From the NCBI GenBank assembly GCA_945902775.1, contig CAMDMY010000002.1, positions 1 through 64,000 on the forward strand: a DNA stretch of 64,000 nucleotides, given 5' to 3'. The translations under genes were made by a program, and so were the position numbers. This DNA is from Chryseobacterium gleum (GTDB taxonomy: Bacteria; Bacteroidota; Bacteroidia; Flavobacteriales_D; Crocinitomicaceae). Below, piece after piece: positions 19,359-29,324 of this stretch (position 1 is the first letter of the stretch; the number at the start of each line of letters is the position of its first letter). The notes beneath the pieces are model-generated. The model made no database searches and was not told where the DNA came from. It worked only from the letters and a program-made list of their open reading frames with translations.

Positions 19359-21377
19359 ATGAAAAATAGTATTATCTTATCAATATTTTTGAGTATTATA
19401 ATCTCATTTAAACTATACTCTCAAGCAAATGGAGGTTTTGAGTATGGTAACTTATCAAATTGGCTTGTTTATACGGGAGCTTCAACTAATCCCCAAAATA
19501 ATTCAACTTTTGTGAATCAAGTTGATCCTTTAAAATTTGGAATTCATCAAAATACAGGACCAAGTTCTAATTATAATCCAGGAGCAGTACCTATGATTGT
19601 TAATGGACAAGATTATTATGGTGGATTTGATATCCCTAGTGAAGGCAAATATTGTTTACGAATAGGACATAATTTAAACAATGGACAAGCTGAAGCAGAA
19701 TTAGTGAAATTTACATTTTTAGTAACACAATCTAATAAAAATTTTATGTTTCGTTATGCTTTGGTATTTGATGATCCAACACATTCTCCTGAAGAGAAGC
19801 CAGATGCATCTATGTATATTCTACCTGGAAATAAGATTACACCAACTAGTTTAGCTGACCTTCTATTATATAATAAAACATTAAAACACATAGTTTCAGA
19901 TATTAAAGATCCATTTTTTAATATTTCAAGAAAAAATCCAACTGTTGCATACAAACCATGGCAATGTGCTTCGTATGATTTATCAGCTTATGTAGGCAAG
20001 ACGGTATCGTTTTGTATGAGGGTGCGTAGATGTACATTGGGAGGTCATTTTGGATATGCTTATTTAGATGGATTAAGTGTACCTATGGTTGCTAAAGCAT
20101 CTTTTACAATACCTAAATTTAAATTTTGTGCAGAAGAACCTATTGTTATAAACCCTTCACCATCAACAGGAGAAGATTCTTATTTTGTTGAAGTTAGAGA
20201 AGAAGGTTCAAATAATCCTCCTATTAATGAATGGTTTACAAATCAACCAGCTCCTTCAGCTTTTGATTTAAAAGCATTTATGTTGAAATATGGAAAAACA
20301 TTTGAGTGCGGTAAAAGTTATTGGATAAAAGTAGCGGTGGCTAGTGAATGTGCTCCATGGAATGAAACTTCTTCAAAAATTCAAATTGTATGTCCATCAA
20401 TAAATGCAGGTCCTGATCTTAATTTCTGTTGTGGTGTAAGTTCATCTGTAAAAATAGGTGAAGTTGCTCAATCAGGTTATACTTATTCTTGGACTTCTAT
20501 CCCTTCAGGTTTTGTAAGCAGTATTGCAAAACCTACTATCTATCCATCAAATAGTAGTAGCCGATCTTATTTTGTAACAAAAAAAGATGCTTTTGGTTGT
20601 ACAGCAAAAGATGAAGTTATAGTAAGGATAGAACCAAAATTTACACTCTCATTAACAAAATTGCCGTATAAAGAATGTGATAATTCTACAAGAGTAAGTG
20701 CAACATTGTCACAAGTGGGTTGTATTGAAAATCCTGAATTTTCAAAATTACATCCACAAACAGATGCATCTTTAATAAATTGGTATTTTATAAGTAATGG
20801 ATCTACTGTAAAGACATATGTTGGTAAAGGGGAGAATATTGTGGCTCCGAATATTGCTGATGGAGTTTTATATGCAGAATACCAAACAAGTTGTTCAAGT
20901 ACTATTCTTAGAGCATCGATGAATATTACATATAATCCTGTTACGAAAAATCGCAATTTGATAGCTAGTAATTCATTTTCACCAAATGGAGATAAAATAA
21001 ATGATGTTTTTAGAATACAAGAAACAGGACCGTTAGCACCTGTGAATATTGGTGATGGACCTGCTTATGACGCATCAGATTTTAAATTGAGATTTTGGAA
21101 TAGATGGGGTGAAAATTATTTAACTGTAGATAAAAATTCCATCGGTAGAACAGGTGCTCTCATGCAAGGTGATATTCAATGGAATGGAAAGGTTGGAGGA
21201 GTTGACCAACAAGTTGGTGTATATACTTATACTTTAGAGATGAAATATTGTGGTTCTACTGAGTTTGTTCAAGTTCAAGCACCTAATAGTAGAAAAGATA
21301 TATGCGTAAGATGGGCTTGGATAGTTTGTATTCAACGAATCAGTGGCTGGGCATCATCTATTAATTTATTAAGATAA
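19359..21377 (+). CDS. T9SS type B (gliding motility-associated C-terminal domain) secreted protein
   Basis: Signal peptide; NSFSPNGDKINDVFRI...KLRFWNRWGENYLT...GDIQWNGKVGGVDQQVGVYTYTLEMKY...INLLR. Confidence 0.85.
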   Translation: MKNSIILSIFLSIIISFKLYSQANGGFEYGNLSNWLVYTGASTNPQNNSTFVNQVDPLKFGIHQNTGPSSNYNPGAVPMIVNGQDYYGGFDIPSEGKYCLRIGHNLNNGQAEAELVKFTFLVTQSNKNFMFRYALVFDDPTHSPEEKPDASMYILPGNKITPTSLADLLLYNKTLKHIVSDIKDPFFNISRKNPTVAYKPWQCASYDLSAYVGKTVSFCMRVRRCTLGGHFGYAYLDGLSVPMVAKASFTIPKFKFCAEEPIVINPSPSTGEDSYFVEVREEGSNNPPINEWFTNQPAPSAFDLKAFMLKYGKTFECGKSYWIKVAVASECAPWNETSSKIQIVCPSINAGPDLNFCCGVSSSVKIGEVAQSGYTYSWTSIPSGFVSSIAKPTIYPSNSSSRSYFVTKKDAFGCTAKDEVIVRIEPKFTLSLTKLPYKECDNSTRVSATLSQVGCIENPEFSKLHPQTDASLINWYFISNGSTVKTYVGKGENIVAPNIADGVLYAEYQTSCSSTILRASMNITYNPVTKNRNLIASNSFSPNGDKINDVFRIQETGPLAPVNIGDGPAYDASDFKLRFWNRWGENYLTVDKNSIGRTGALMQGDIQWNGKVGGVDQQVGVYTYTLEMKYCGSTEFVQVQAPNSRKDICVRWAWIVCIQRISGWASSINLLR

Positions 21378-21380
21378 ATG

Positions 21381-21388
21381 TATCTTTG
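21381..21388 (+). promoter_or_regulatory. -7 box TATCTTTG immediately upstream of ATG 21394
   Basis: Exact TAnnTTTG; its last base is the first base of the ORF-track GTG start, arguing that the real start is ATG 21394. Confidence 0.45.
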
Positions 21389-21393
21389 TGTCT

Positions 21394-23328
21394 ATGAATA
21401 AGTTTTTAATTATATATCTATTTATTTCATTGAACACGTTTTCTCAAAAAGAAACAACATGGTGGCCAATTGGTCATCATGTTTTTCTTGATTTCACGTC
21501 CTCTATACCAACTCACAATTACAATTCAAATTTAGATATATATGAGTCTTCAGCTAGTATTTCTGACAGTAAAGGGAATTTATTGTTTTATACAGATGGA
21601 GAAGTTGTTTTTGGTAGAGATAGTTTGCCTTTACTAAATGGTTTAAACATTAATCCTTCGAATACAATTAATTTTTCAACTACTCAAGGTTCACTTTTCT
21701 TAAAAAAGCCTGGTAATAATTCATTGTATTATTTGTTTGCACTACCAGCAAGTTTTAATGGTGTTGGAAATTATTTATTCGAAGCTTTTACGCTTGACAC
21801 TTTACAAAATAATAATAAAGGTGATATCATCAATCGAATCGAAGTGGTAGAAGATTTTTTCACAGAAAAAATGAATGCTACGAAACATTGTGATAGTAAA
21901 AATATTTGGCTCATTTTAGCCCGATTTAAAAGACTTGAAATACCTATTAATGACGATATTCAATTTGACAGAAAAGAGATTGAGTTTTTAAGTTATTTAA
22001 TTACAGAAAATGGATTGCAAATAGAACCTATAAAATCTTCAATTTCAATGGCTTTTGATTTCCCATCTCTTGGGCAGTTGAAATTTAATAATAAAGGAAA
22101 TGAATTAGCTTGTGCCGATGCTGAAGGTATTTCCTTATTTCATTTTGATAAGGAAAATGGTAAGGTCAACTTGAAGCAACGTATTCTTCTACCGTTAGAA
22201 AATGGATACGGGATTGAATTTTCTCCAAATGATGAATTTCTTTATATAAATGAAAAGCAATTTCATTTTGCTTCTAAAACCTTAATTCCCTTATTAGATT
22301 ATAATTGTCCCTCTCAATTGCAACGAGGGTTAGATGGGAAAATTTATAAATATAATTTTCCTAAAAATGAAATATTGATAAGTGCAAATAATGATTGGGT
22401 TTTATTTGGAAATGGAGATAGTTCATTTAAATTTACTCAAATAAAATCACCTGATTCTTTTGGTATGGCTTGTCAATATGATACTTCATTTATTCATGAA
22501 TATCGTCCCAATTATTTTCAAAATGTGCCTGGCCTTCCTAATTTTCCATCTTTTTATTTTAATCATTCTAAAAGTGAGTTTGCTTATTCAGGCGGGTGTG
22601 AAAAAGATTCAACCCGTTTTTATCTTTTAAACTATTCAAATTCAATTGATTCTGTGAAATGGTTATTTGAAAATGAAACAAATATTGGAGATAGTGTTAA
22701 GCATTATTTCTCAAAATCAGGAACTTATCAAGTTGGGTGCATAACTTTTTCTAATGGCATTTCTGATACAACTTTTCAATGTATATCTATATGTGGTAAA
22801 GGAGATACGAATTTACCAAAAATGATCAATTTGTGCGAGTCAAACGCTGGAATAGTTAATGGTATGAATACATGTAGTCTTACTTATAAATGGAGTAGTG
22901 GAGATACAACTTCGGCAATTAAAATAACAAAAGCAGGAGATTATATATTAACAACTAGTAATGGTTGTGGTATTTTTCAAGATACAGTTCATGCATATTT
23001 TGATTGTACAAAAATTCAAGATACAATAAATAAAATACCAAATGTTTTTTCACCTAATAATGATGGAGTAAATGATGAATTTTCAATTGTGCTTGAAAAT
23101 GCAAAATCTTTCAATTATTTTATTGTTAATAGATGGGGGAATACAATCATTTCAAATTCAATTGATGTTCAACAGCAATCAATTAATAATAAGTTCGTTT
23201 TATGGAATGGGAAAAATCCAAAAACGGAAGAATTATGCACGGATGGAGTGTATTTTTATAGAATAGAAATTGTAAAATCTGATAATTCTATTCAAGTAAA
23301 AAATGGCTTTTTACATTTAATTAATTAA
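21394..23328 (+). CDS. T9SS type B sorting domain secreted protein
   Basis: ORF track starts at GTG 21388; ATG 21394 gives a signal peptide MNKFLIIYLFISLNTFS; C-terminal IPNVFSPNNDGVNDEFSIVL...FIVNRWGNTIISN...LCTDGVYFYRIEI. Confidence 0.85.
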   Translation: MNKFLIIYLFISLNTFSQKETTWWPIGHHVFLDFTSSIPTHNYNSNLDIYESSASISDSKGNLLFYTDGEVVFGRDSLPLLNGLNINPSNTINFSTTQGSLFLKKPGNNSLYYLFALPASFNGVGNYLFEAFTLDTLQNNNKGDIINRIEVVEDFFTEKMNATKHCDSKNIWLILARFKRLEIPINDDIQFDRKEIEFLSYLITENGLQIEPIKSSISMAFDFPSLGQLKFNNKGNELACADAEGISLFHFDKENGKVNLKQRILLPLENGYGIEFSPNDEFLYINEKQFHFASKTLIPLLDYNCPSQLQRGLDGKIYKYNFPKNEILISANNDWVLFGNGDSSFKFTQIKSPDSFGMACQYDTSFIHEYRPNYFQNVPGLPNFPSFYFNHSKSEFAYSGGCEKDSTRFYLLNYSNSIDSVKWLFENETNIGDSVKHYFSKSGTYQVGCITFSNGISDTTFQCISICGKGDTNLPKMINLCESNAGIVNGMNTCSLTYKWSSGDTTSAIKITKAGDYILTTSNGCGIFQDTVHAYFDCTKIQDTINKIPNVFSPNNDGVNDEFSIVLENAKSFNYFIVNRWGNTIISNSIDVQQQSINNKFVLWNGKNPKTEELCTDGVYFYRIEIVKSDNSIQVKNGFLHLIN

Positions 23329-23430
23329 AAATCAAATAATATGAAATAAGCCTTGAGAGAAAAACGTTACAATTACTGATGAATTTCAAGATGGCGATTC
23401 CATATGACATTTAAAAACAATAAAATACAT

Positions 23431-23676
23431 ATGAAAACAACAATTTTATCAATTACTTTATTAACCTTATTTGTTAGTTGCAAGAAAACCTATAATTGCG
23501 AATGTAAAGGCTCTTCAACTCAATCTTTAATTTTTACTGAACACAAATCCGTTACTGAAACATCAAAGAAAAAAGCAGAAGAAAGTTGTGTCAAAAAGGT
23601 ATTAGATTATGAAAGTGAGTATAATAAATATTATACAGAAAAAGGGGTTGTCATAATTAATTGTGATCTTCAATGA
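23431..23676 (+). CDS. small lipoprotein of unknown function
   Basis: Internal ATG gives MKTTILSITLLTLFVSCKKTYNCEC with a lipobox; ORF-track start 23404 is too early. Confidence 0.65.
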   Translation: MKTTILSITLLTLFVSCKKTYNCECKGSSTQSLIFTEHKSVTETSKKKAEESCVKKVLDYESEYNKYYTEKGVVIINCDLQ

Positions 23677-23740
23677 TTTTAATGGTTTGAATTAATAATA
23701 ACTCTCTAAAAACCTACATTATTAAGTTAGTGCGTTCAAA

Positions 23741-23779
23741 TCAATATCTCGATAGCTGTATTACGAGATATTGATTTTT
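23741..23779 (+). terminator. hairpin terminator
   Basis: TCAATATCTCG (23741-23751) / CGAGATATTGA (23764-23774), 12-nt loop, then a T-run. Confidence 0.7.
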
Positions 23780-25238
23780 AACTCGCTTTTTTCAAAGGTT
23801 TTTCAATGAACCAAATTAATCCTAAATACAGTAAAATTAAACTGTTGTTCACACTGATTTGGGCAATCGAACCTGTTTCAAATTCAAAAGTTCCCGCAAG
23901 GAAATACAATCCGATTGCTGAAAATAAATACAAGAAAAATTTACGTAAATTGTATTTTATAGGGTAATAGATCTGACCTAAAATATACGACACTACCATT
24001 TGGAAAGCGTAGACAATCATAGTTGCCCAAGCACTTGCCATATATCCAAATTTAGGAATAAATACCCAGTTAATTGTAATGGTTAAAAAGGCGCCTGAAA
24101 TGGCAATATAAGCACCAAATTTTGTTTGATTACTCAATTTATACCAAATACTTTGATTGAAATAGACACCTAAAAACACATTCGCTAACAGTAAAATTGG
24201 AACTACTTTTAGTCCAATCCAATACGCTTTATTAGGGATAAAAATCACTTTTATTAAATCTACATTTAAAGAAACCAATAAGAAAACTGTACAAACAGCT
24301 GCTACAAAATAATTCATTACTTTGCTGTAAATCTTGTTCTTATCTTCATTTCTTAACTGTGAGAAAAAGAACGGTTCTGCGGCATATCGATAGGCTTGAA
24401 TCAAAATGGTGACCAACATCGATAGTTTGTAACAAGCGCTGTAAATTCCTACTTCGGCTTTTGCTTTTATAAGTGATGCTGCTGTTTGTCCATCGTATAA
24501 GAGATGAACAATTAAAATTCTATCAATTGTTTCATTAACTATTCCGGCTAAACCTCCAATCATAAGTGGAGTTGCATAAATCAACATCTCTTTTGCAATT
24601 TGAGGATTGAATTTGTAGTTGATATTAATGAAATCTTTATATAAAAAAACAGGTTTAACTAATGATGAAAAAAGATTGGCTGAAAGGATAAAAATAACCC
24701 CTTCTTCTGGTCGTTCATTATTGAAAAAGAACAACATTAAAATCAAGTTTAAACCGATATTGACTGCTATAGAAGTTGTTTGAATTGTAGCAAATTTGGC
24801 CGCCTTTTCTTCCGCCCTTAATTTGGCAAGAGGTAGCGCAGAAACAGCATCAATGCAGACAATAGCCCCTAATAAAATGATAAATTCATTGTGTTCGGAA
24901 AATAATAGCGCATCTGCAATGTTTTGATTGAAAGCTAATAGCAGTAAGAAAAATAGAATATTGATTCCTATAACCGTTAAAAAACTATTTGCAAATACAG
25001 CATCTTTGTCGACCTTGTTTTGTAAAAATCGAAAGAAAGCTGTCTCCATTCCGAAACTTAATAGCACCACTAAAAAGGCTACCCAAGCATATAATTCAGA
25101 TACTACACCGTAATCTGAGGTATGTTTGAATACACCAATATAAAGTGGAACCAAAAGGAAATTTAACAACCTACCAACAATACTAGGTAAGCCATAAATT
25201 GCAGTTTGACCCAATAATTTTTTTATCGGGTTCGACAT
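23778..25238 (-). CDS. oligosaccharide flippase / polysaccharide biosynthesis C-terminal domain protein
   Basis: MSNPIKKLLGQTAIYGLPSIVGRLLNFLLVPLYIGVFKHTSDYGVVSELYAW, about 14 hydrophobic segments. Confidence 0.85.
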   Translation of the reverse strand: MSNPIKKLLGQTAIYGLPSIVGRLLNFLLVPLYIGVFKHTSDYGVVSELYAWVAFLVVLLSFGMETAFFRFLQNKVDKDAVFANSFLTVIGINILFFLLLLAFNQNIADALLFSEHNEFIILLGAIVCIDAVSALPLAKLRAEEKAAKFATIQTTSIAVNIGLNLILMLFFFNNERPEEGVIFILSANLFSSLVKPVFLYKDFININYKFNPQIAKEMLIYATPLMIGGLAGIVNETIDRILIVHLLYDGQTAASLIKAKAEVGIYSACYKLSMLVTILIQAYRYAAEPFFFSQLRNEDKNKIYSKVMNYFVAAVCTVFLLVSLNVDLIKVIFIPNKAYWIGLKVVPILLLANVFLGVYFNQSIWYKLSNQTKFGAYIAISGAFLTITINWVFIPKFGYMASAWATMIVYAFQMVVSYILGQIYYPIKYNLRKFFLYLFSAIGLYFLAGTFEFETGSIAQISVNNSLILLYLGLIWFIEKPLKKAS

Positions 25239-26014
25239 TAATTTCTAAAGTTTGGTTTACGTTTTTCTAAAAATGCAGTTGTTCCTTCTGTAAAGTCAGC
25301 AGTTCCAAAACAGTTTCCGAATTCGTCTATTTCAACATCGTATCCGTTTACACCATCTGTGAAATTTGCATTTACAGCGCGAATGGCAGAAGCGATTGCC
25401 GAAGCAGAATTATTTAAAATTTTAGAAGCAATTTCTTCTGCTTTTGAAAGTAAGTCTTGAGGTTCAACAACGTGGTTCACCAATCCCCATTTCAAAGCAT
25501 CTTCTGCAGAAATCATTCCAGCTGTGAAAACCATTTCGTTTGCTTTTCCTCTTCCAACTAATTGAGTTAAACGTTGAGTTCCTCCATAACCTGGAATGAC
25601 ACCAAGTGATACTTCTGGTAAACCCATTCTTGCATTCGATGAAGCGATACGAATATGTGAAGCCATAGCTAATTCTAATCCACCACCTAAAGCGAATCCA
25701 TTAATAGCAGCGATTACCGGAGTAGATAAATTCTCTAATAAATTGAATAAAATAGCTTGACCATTTTTTGCTAATTCAGCACCTTGTTTTACTTCGAAAT
25801 CAGAGAATTCTTTAATGTCAGCACCAGCAACAAATGATTTTTCTCCCGAACCAGTTAAAATAATTACACCCGTTCCATTGTCCTGATCCGCACTCGTTAA
25901 TGCTTTGCTCAATTCTTCGATTGTTTGTTTGTTCAAAGCATTCAATTGAGCAGGACGGTTAATAGTAATAATTTGAATGTGTCCTTTTTGTTCAGTAAGA
26001 ATATTTGTATACAT
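25238..26014 (-). CDS. enoyl-CoA hydratase/isomerase family protein
   Basis: Crotonase motifs GEKSFVAGADIKEF, PVIAAINGFALGGGLELAMASHIRIAS, LGVIPGYGGTQRL. Confidence 0.93.
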   Translation of the reverse strand: MYTNILTEQKGHIQIITINRPAQLNALNKQTIEELSKALTSADQDNGTGVIILTGSGEKSFVAGADIKEFSDFEVKQGAELAKNGQAILFNLLENLSTPVIAAINGFALGGGLELAMASHIRIASSNARMGLPEVSLGVIPGYGGTQRLTQLVGRGKANEMVFTAGMISAEDALKWGLVNHVVEPQDLLSKAEEIASKILNNSASAIASAIRAVNANFTDGVNGYDVEIDEFGNCFGTADFTEGTTAFLEKRKPNFRN

Positions 26015-26139
26015 AGTTATCCTTTTTTTATCAATTTGTAAATATATCTTTTTTAGACTAGAAGATTCAAGATTTTAAGATTCAAGACTTACGAATATTA
26101 ACATTTACAAAAGTCTTTAAGCAAAGCGATCTTTTGTCT

Positions 26140-26679
26140 TTAACTCTTGGATCTAATTTTCTTATAAATCTTAATCCCAATCATTAATCCAATAGCAACT
26201 GCGAAGAATCCTAGAGTACCTTTGATCCAATCTAAATTATTTTGAAGTTCAACAAGGAAAACAATAGCAACTAAAGCCAAAGTAGCTACTTCGTTCCAAA
26301 TTCGTAAACCGTTTGATTTCCATTTGAAAACCCCTTTTTTAAGGGCGTTCATTATTTTTTGACACATAAAATGGTAAATCAAAAGCAGAACTATGAAAGC
26401 CAATTTGATATGAAACCAACCTGCGTGTAAGTAGTAATTTGGATTTAATAGAATCATCCAAGTCCCAAAAACAACAGTTAAAACCATTGCAGGAGTTGTG
26501 ATGATCCACCACAATTTTTTCTCCATAATTTGGTATTGATCCGAAAGTATTTTCTTTGCAACTTCCTCTTTTTCTTGTGCTTCCGTATGGTAAATAAACA
26601 AACGAACAATATAAAAAAGTCCAGCAAACCAACTGACTACAAAAATAATGTGAAGTGCTCTTACCGCATTAATATCCAT
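26140..26679 (-). CDS. hemJ: protoporphyrinogen IX oxidase, HemJ-like (CopD/UPF0093 family)
   Basis: ALHIIFVVSWFAGLFYIVRLFIYHTEA; HAGWFHIKLAFIVLLLIYHFMC; conserved His/Trp residues. Confidence 0.88.
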   Translation of the reverse strand: MDINAVRALHIIFVVSWFAGLFYIVRLFIYHTEAQEKEEVAKKILSDQYQIMEKKLWWIITTPAMVLTVVFGTWMILLNPNYYLHAGWFHIKLAFIVLLLIYHFMCQKIMNALKKGVFKWKSNGLRIWNEVATLALVAIVFLVELQNNLDWIKGTLGFFAVAIGLMIGIKIYKKIRSKS

Positions 26680-26683
26680 ATTA

Positions 26684-26691
26684 CAAAGATA
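26684..26691 (-). promoter_or_regulatory. -7 box TATCTTTG 4 nt upstream of hemJ ATG
   Basis: CAAAGATA on the + strand; gap to the start codon is 26680-26683. Confidence 0.5.
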
Positions 26692-26799
26692 ATCTGAATA
26701 ATAGAAAAAAGTAAAAGAACTAATCTAAAAATCCACAATGATTTGTTTATATAGGGAGATTTTGTTGGGTGTTTATAAGCGATTGTATTACTTATAGTT

Positions 26800-27045
26800 T
26801 TAATTCGGCCGTTCCGCTGGAACTTTTGGGTTCTATTTTTATGATTTCGGACGGGCTTTGTTCATCCTTATAAATTCAGTCGTTCCGCTGGAACTAGATT
26901 CTTCGAATAAGCTTTTATCGGAGCAATCTATTAAATATCAGACTGTTAAATCCCAGATGGATGGTCGATTTTTTAAGGACGGATGCTAATCCGTTCTTAA
27001 AACAAACTATATAAATTAAGTTCCAGAGGAACGGCCGATTTAATG
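26800..27045. repeat. REP/BIME- or MITE-like composite palindromic repeat
   Basis: GTTCCGCTGGAAC at 26811-26823 and 26882-26894, inverted relative GTTCCAGAGGAAC at 27020-27032 with flanking CGGCCG; internal 12+12 nt hairpin TTAAGGACGGAT-GCTA-ATCCGTTCTTAA at 26973-27000. Confidence 0.75.
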
Positions 27046-27161
27046 TTTTGGATTTTTTATTGATTATCAACCTTAAAATTCACAAAGATTTGTTCATAGA
27101 TTTCACATAAAATTAATATGAAATCAAAATTAATTTGGGCTTTTTCTTCCATCTTTGCGAA

Positions 27162-29195
27162 ATGATTTTGTTTAATAGAGAATTAAGTTGGTTGTCTTTT
27201 AATGCACGAGTATTACAAGAAGCAACAGATGAGCGAGTTCCATTGGTTGAAAGAATGCGTTTTTTAGGTATTTATTCAAGTAATATGGATGAATTTTTTA
27301 GAGTTCGTGTAGCCAATCTTCGTCGTATGATTTTAATTGGCGACAAAAAAGTAAGTGGCTTTGAAGGTACACCTAAAGAGTTATATGCAACTATCCGTTC
27401 AGTTGTAGTGAAACAACAAAAACAATTTGAAATTGCCTATAAAAATATTTTGCAAGAGCTTTCAAATCAAGGAATTAAACAATTAGATGAAACTCAATTA
27501 AATGAAGAACAATTAGCAGAATTATACGAATTTTATAACATAAAGTTAAAGCACGAAATTGTACCTATTATTTTAGATCCAAAAACACCATTTCCTCGAT
27601 TAAGAGATTATGCAATTTATTTGGCGATTAAAATGGTTTCTAATGAAACAGATAAAATACAATATGCTTTAGTTAAAATTCCATTGGAATTTCCGAGATT
27701 TTACCGCTTTCAAAAAACGGATAAGAATTATTTCATTTTATTAGATGATATAATACGTGTTCATTTAACCTCCATTTTTTCTATTTTTAGGTTTGATACA
27801 ATTGAAGCTTATACATTTAAATTTACGCGAGATGCTGAATTAAATTTAGATGATGATATTGCAGTGTCATTTATTGATAAGATTGAAAAGAGTGTTAAAA
27901 ATCGTAAAAAAGGAGAGCCGGTTCGTTTTGTTTACGATCAGTTAATGCCTAAAGATTTATTAGATTACTTAACGAAATCATTAAATCTGAAAGGAGCGAC
28001 GAATTTAATTCCAGGTGGGAAATACCATAATTTTAAAGATTTTATGTCGTTTCCTAATTTTGAAAGAAACGATTTTGTGTATGAAGCTCGTCCACCGCAC
28101 GCTCACCCTGATTTAGAAGATAAAAGAAGTCTTCTAAAAGTGGTACTTGACAAAGATGTGATGCTTCATTTTCCATATCAACGATTTGATTATGTCGTAG
28201 ATATGATTCGTGAAGCAGCTATTGATCCAAAAGTTGTGTCAATAAAAATCAATGTATATAGAGTTGCCTATCAATCACAGGTTATGAATGCTTTGATGAA
28301 TGCTGTAAGTAATGGTAAAGATGTTACTGTAGTAATGGAATTGCAAGCACGTTTTGATGAAGCGAATAATTTATACTGGTCGAATCGATTAAAAGAAAAC
28401 GGGGCCAAAGTATTGTATGGAATTCCAGAATTAAAAATTCATTCGAAATTAATACAGATAATACGACATTCGAAAGGAAAAGAACAATTTATAACCTATG
28501 TTGGAACAGGAAACTTCAATGAAAAAACTGCTCGAATTTACGGTGATTTAGGGCTTTTTACTTCAAACCTATCGATTTCAAGAGAAGTTAAAAAAGTGTT
28601 CCATTTAATTGAAAATCATTTCAATAGAGGACTTTTTCGACACTTAATGGTTTCTCCTTTTAATTCAAGAAGAAAAATCATCAACATGATTGATGGTGAA
28701 ATAAGTTTGGCTAAAAAGAAAAAGAAAGGTTGGATTCGATTAAAATTAAACAATTTAACGGATAAAATAATGATCGAAAAATTATACGAAGCAAGTAATG
28801 CTGGTGTAAAAATTGAATTGATTATTAGAGGTGTTTCGTGCATTGTACCAGGTGTAAAAAATCAAAGTGAAAATATCAATGTAATTAGTATCGTTGATCG
28901 TTATTTAGAACACGCTCGTTTTATGATTTTTGGAAACGGAGGTGAACCTTTGTATTTTGTGACAAGTGCAGATTGGATGGAGCGAAATTTAGATAAAAGA
29001 ATTGAAGTTGGTTGTCCTATTTTAAGTGATAATTTAAAAAGAGAATTGGATTTAATTTTTGATTATCAATGGAGAGGGAATAACAAAGCCCGTATCATCG
29101 ATCAAAAACAAAGAAATTTATACAGAGCAAAAGGAAAAAATGAGTCATTTCATTACCAAGAAGAAATGTATAATTACTACAAGATTGATGCTTAA
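27162..29195 (+). CDS. ppk1: polyphosphate kinase 1
   Basis: MILFNRELSWLSFNARVLQEATDERVPLVERMRFLGIYSSNMDEFFRVRVANL; IHSKLIQIIR...YVGTGNFNEKTARIYGDLGLFT. ATG 27162 preferred over TTG 27135. Confidence 0.97.
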   Translation: MILFNRELSWLSFNARVLQEATDERVPLVERMRFLGIYSSNMDEFFRVRVANLRRMILIGDKKVSGFEGTPKELYATIRSVVVKQQKQFEIAYKNILQELSNQGIKQLDETQLNEEQLAELYEFYNIKLKHEIVPIILDPKTPFPRLRDYAIYLAIKMVSNETDKIQYALVKIPLEFPRFYRFQKTDKNYFILLDDIIRVHLTSIFSIFRFDTIEAYTFKFTRDAELNLDDDIAVSFIDKIEKSVKNRKKGEPVRFVYDQLMPKDLLDYLTKSLNLKGATNLIPGGKYHNFKDFMSFPNFERNDFVYEARPPHAHPDLEDKRSLLKVVLDKDVMLHFPYQRFDYVVDMIREAAIDPKVVSIKINVYRVAYQSQVMNALMNAVSNGKDVTVVMELQARFDEANNLYWSNRLKENGAKVLYGIPELKIHSKLIQIIRHSKGKEQFITYVGTGNFNEKTARIYGDLGLFTSNLSISREVKKVFHLIENHFNRGLFRHLMVSPFNSRRKIINMIDGEISLAKKKKKGWIRLKLNNLTDKIMIEKLYEASNAGVKIELIIRGVSCIVPGVKNQSENINVISIVDRYLEHARFMIFGNGGEPLYFVTSADWMERNLDKRIEVGCPILSDNLKRELDLIFDYQWRGNNKARIIDQKQRNLYRAKGKNESFHYQEEMYNYYKIDA

Positions 29196-29284
29196 TTATT
29201 GATGTTGGATGTTTGATTAAGTGTGCCTATTTAATTCATCATCAAAAATCTATAATTCAAAATCTACATTCTTAAAATTAGGTT

Positions 29285-29292
29285 TAACTTTG
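29285..29292 (+). promoter_or_regulatory. -7 box TAACTTTG upstream of tatD-family gene
   Basis: Exact TAnnTTTG, 32 nt before the ATG. Confidence 0.45.
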
Positions 29293-29324
29293 AAGCAGAA
29301 AATAGTTAATTCATTATTTTAAGA

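Noticed and set aside
21240-21377. Possible frameshift in the T9SS type B protein (odd Trp-rich C-terminal stretch RKDICVRWAWIVCIQRISGWASS)
   Set aside because: The frame ends with SINLLR, matching the usual type B terminus (compare GHINLLR at 43388), so the reading frame appears intact.
26339-26632. 97-aa minus-strand ORF overlapping hemJ
   Set aside because: Out-of-frame shadow of hemJ; no independent evidence.
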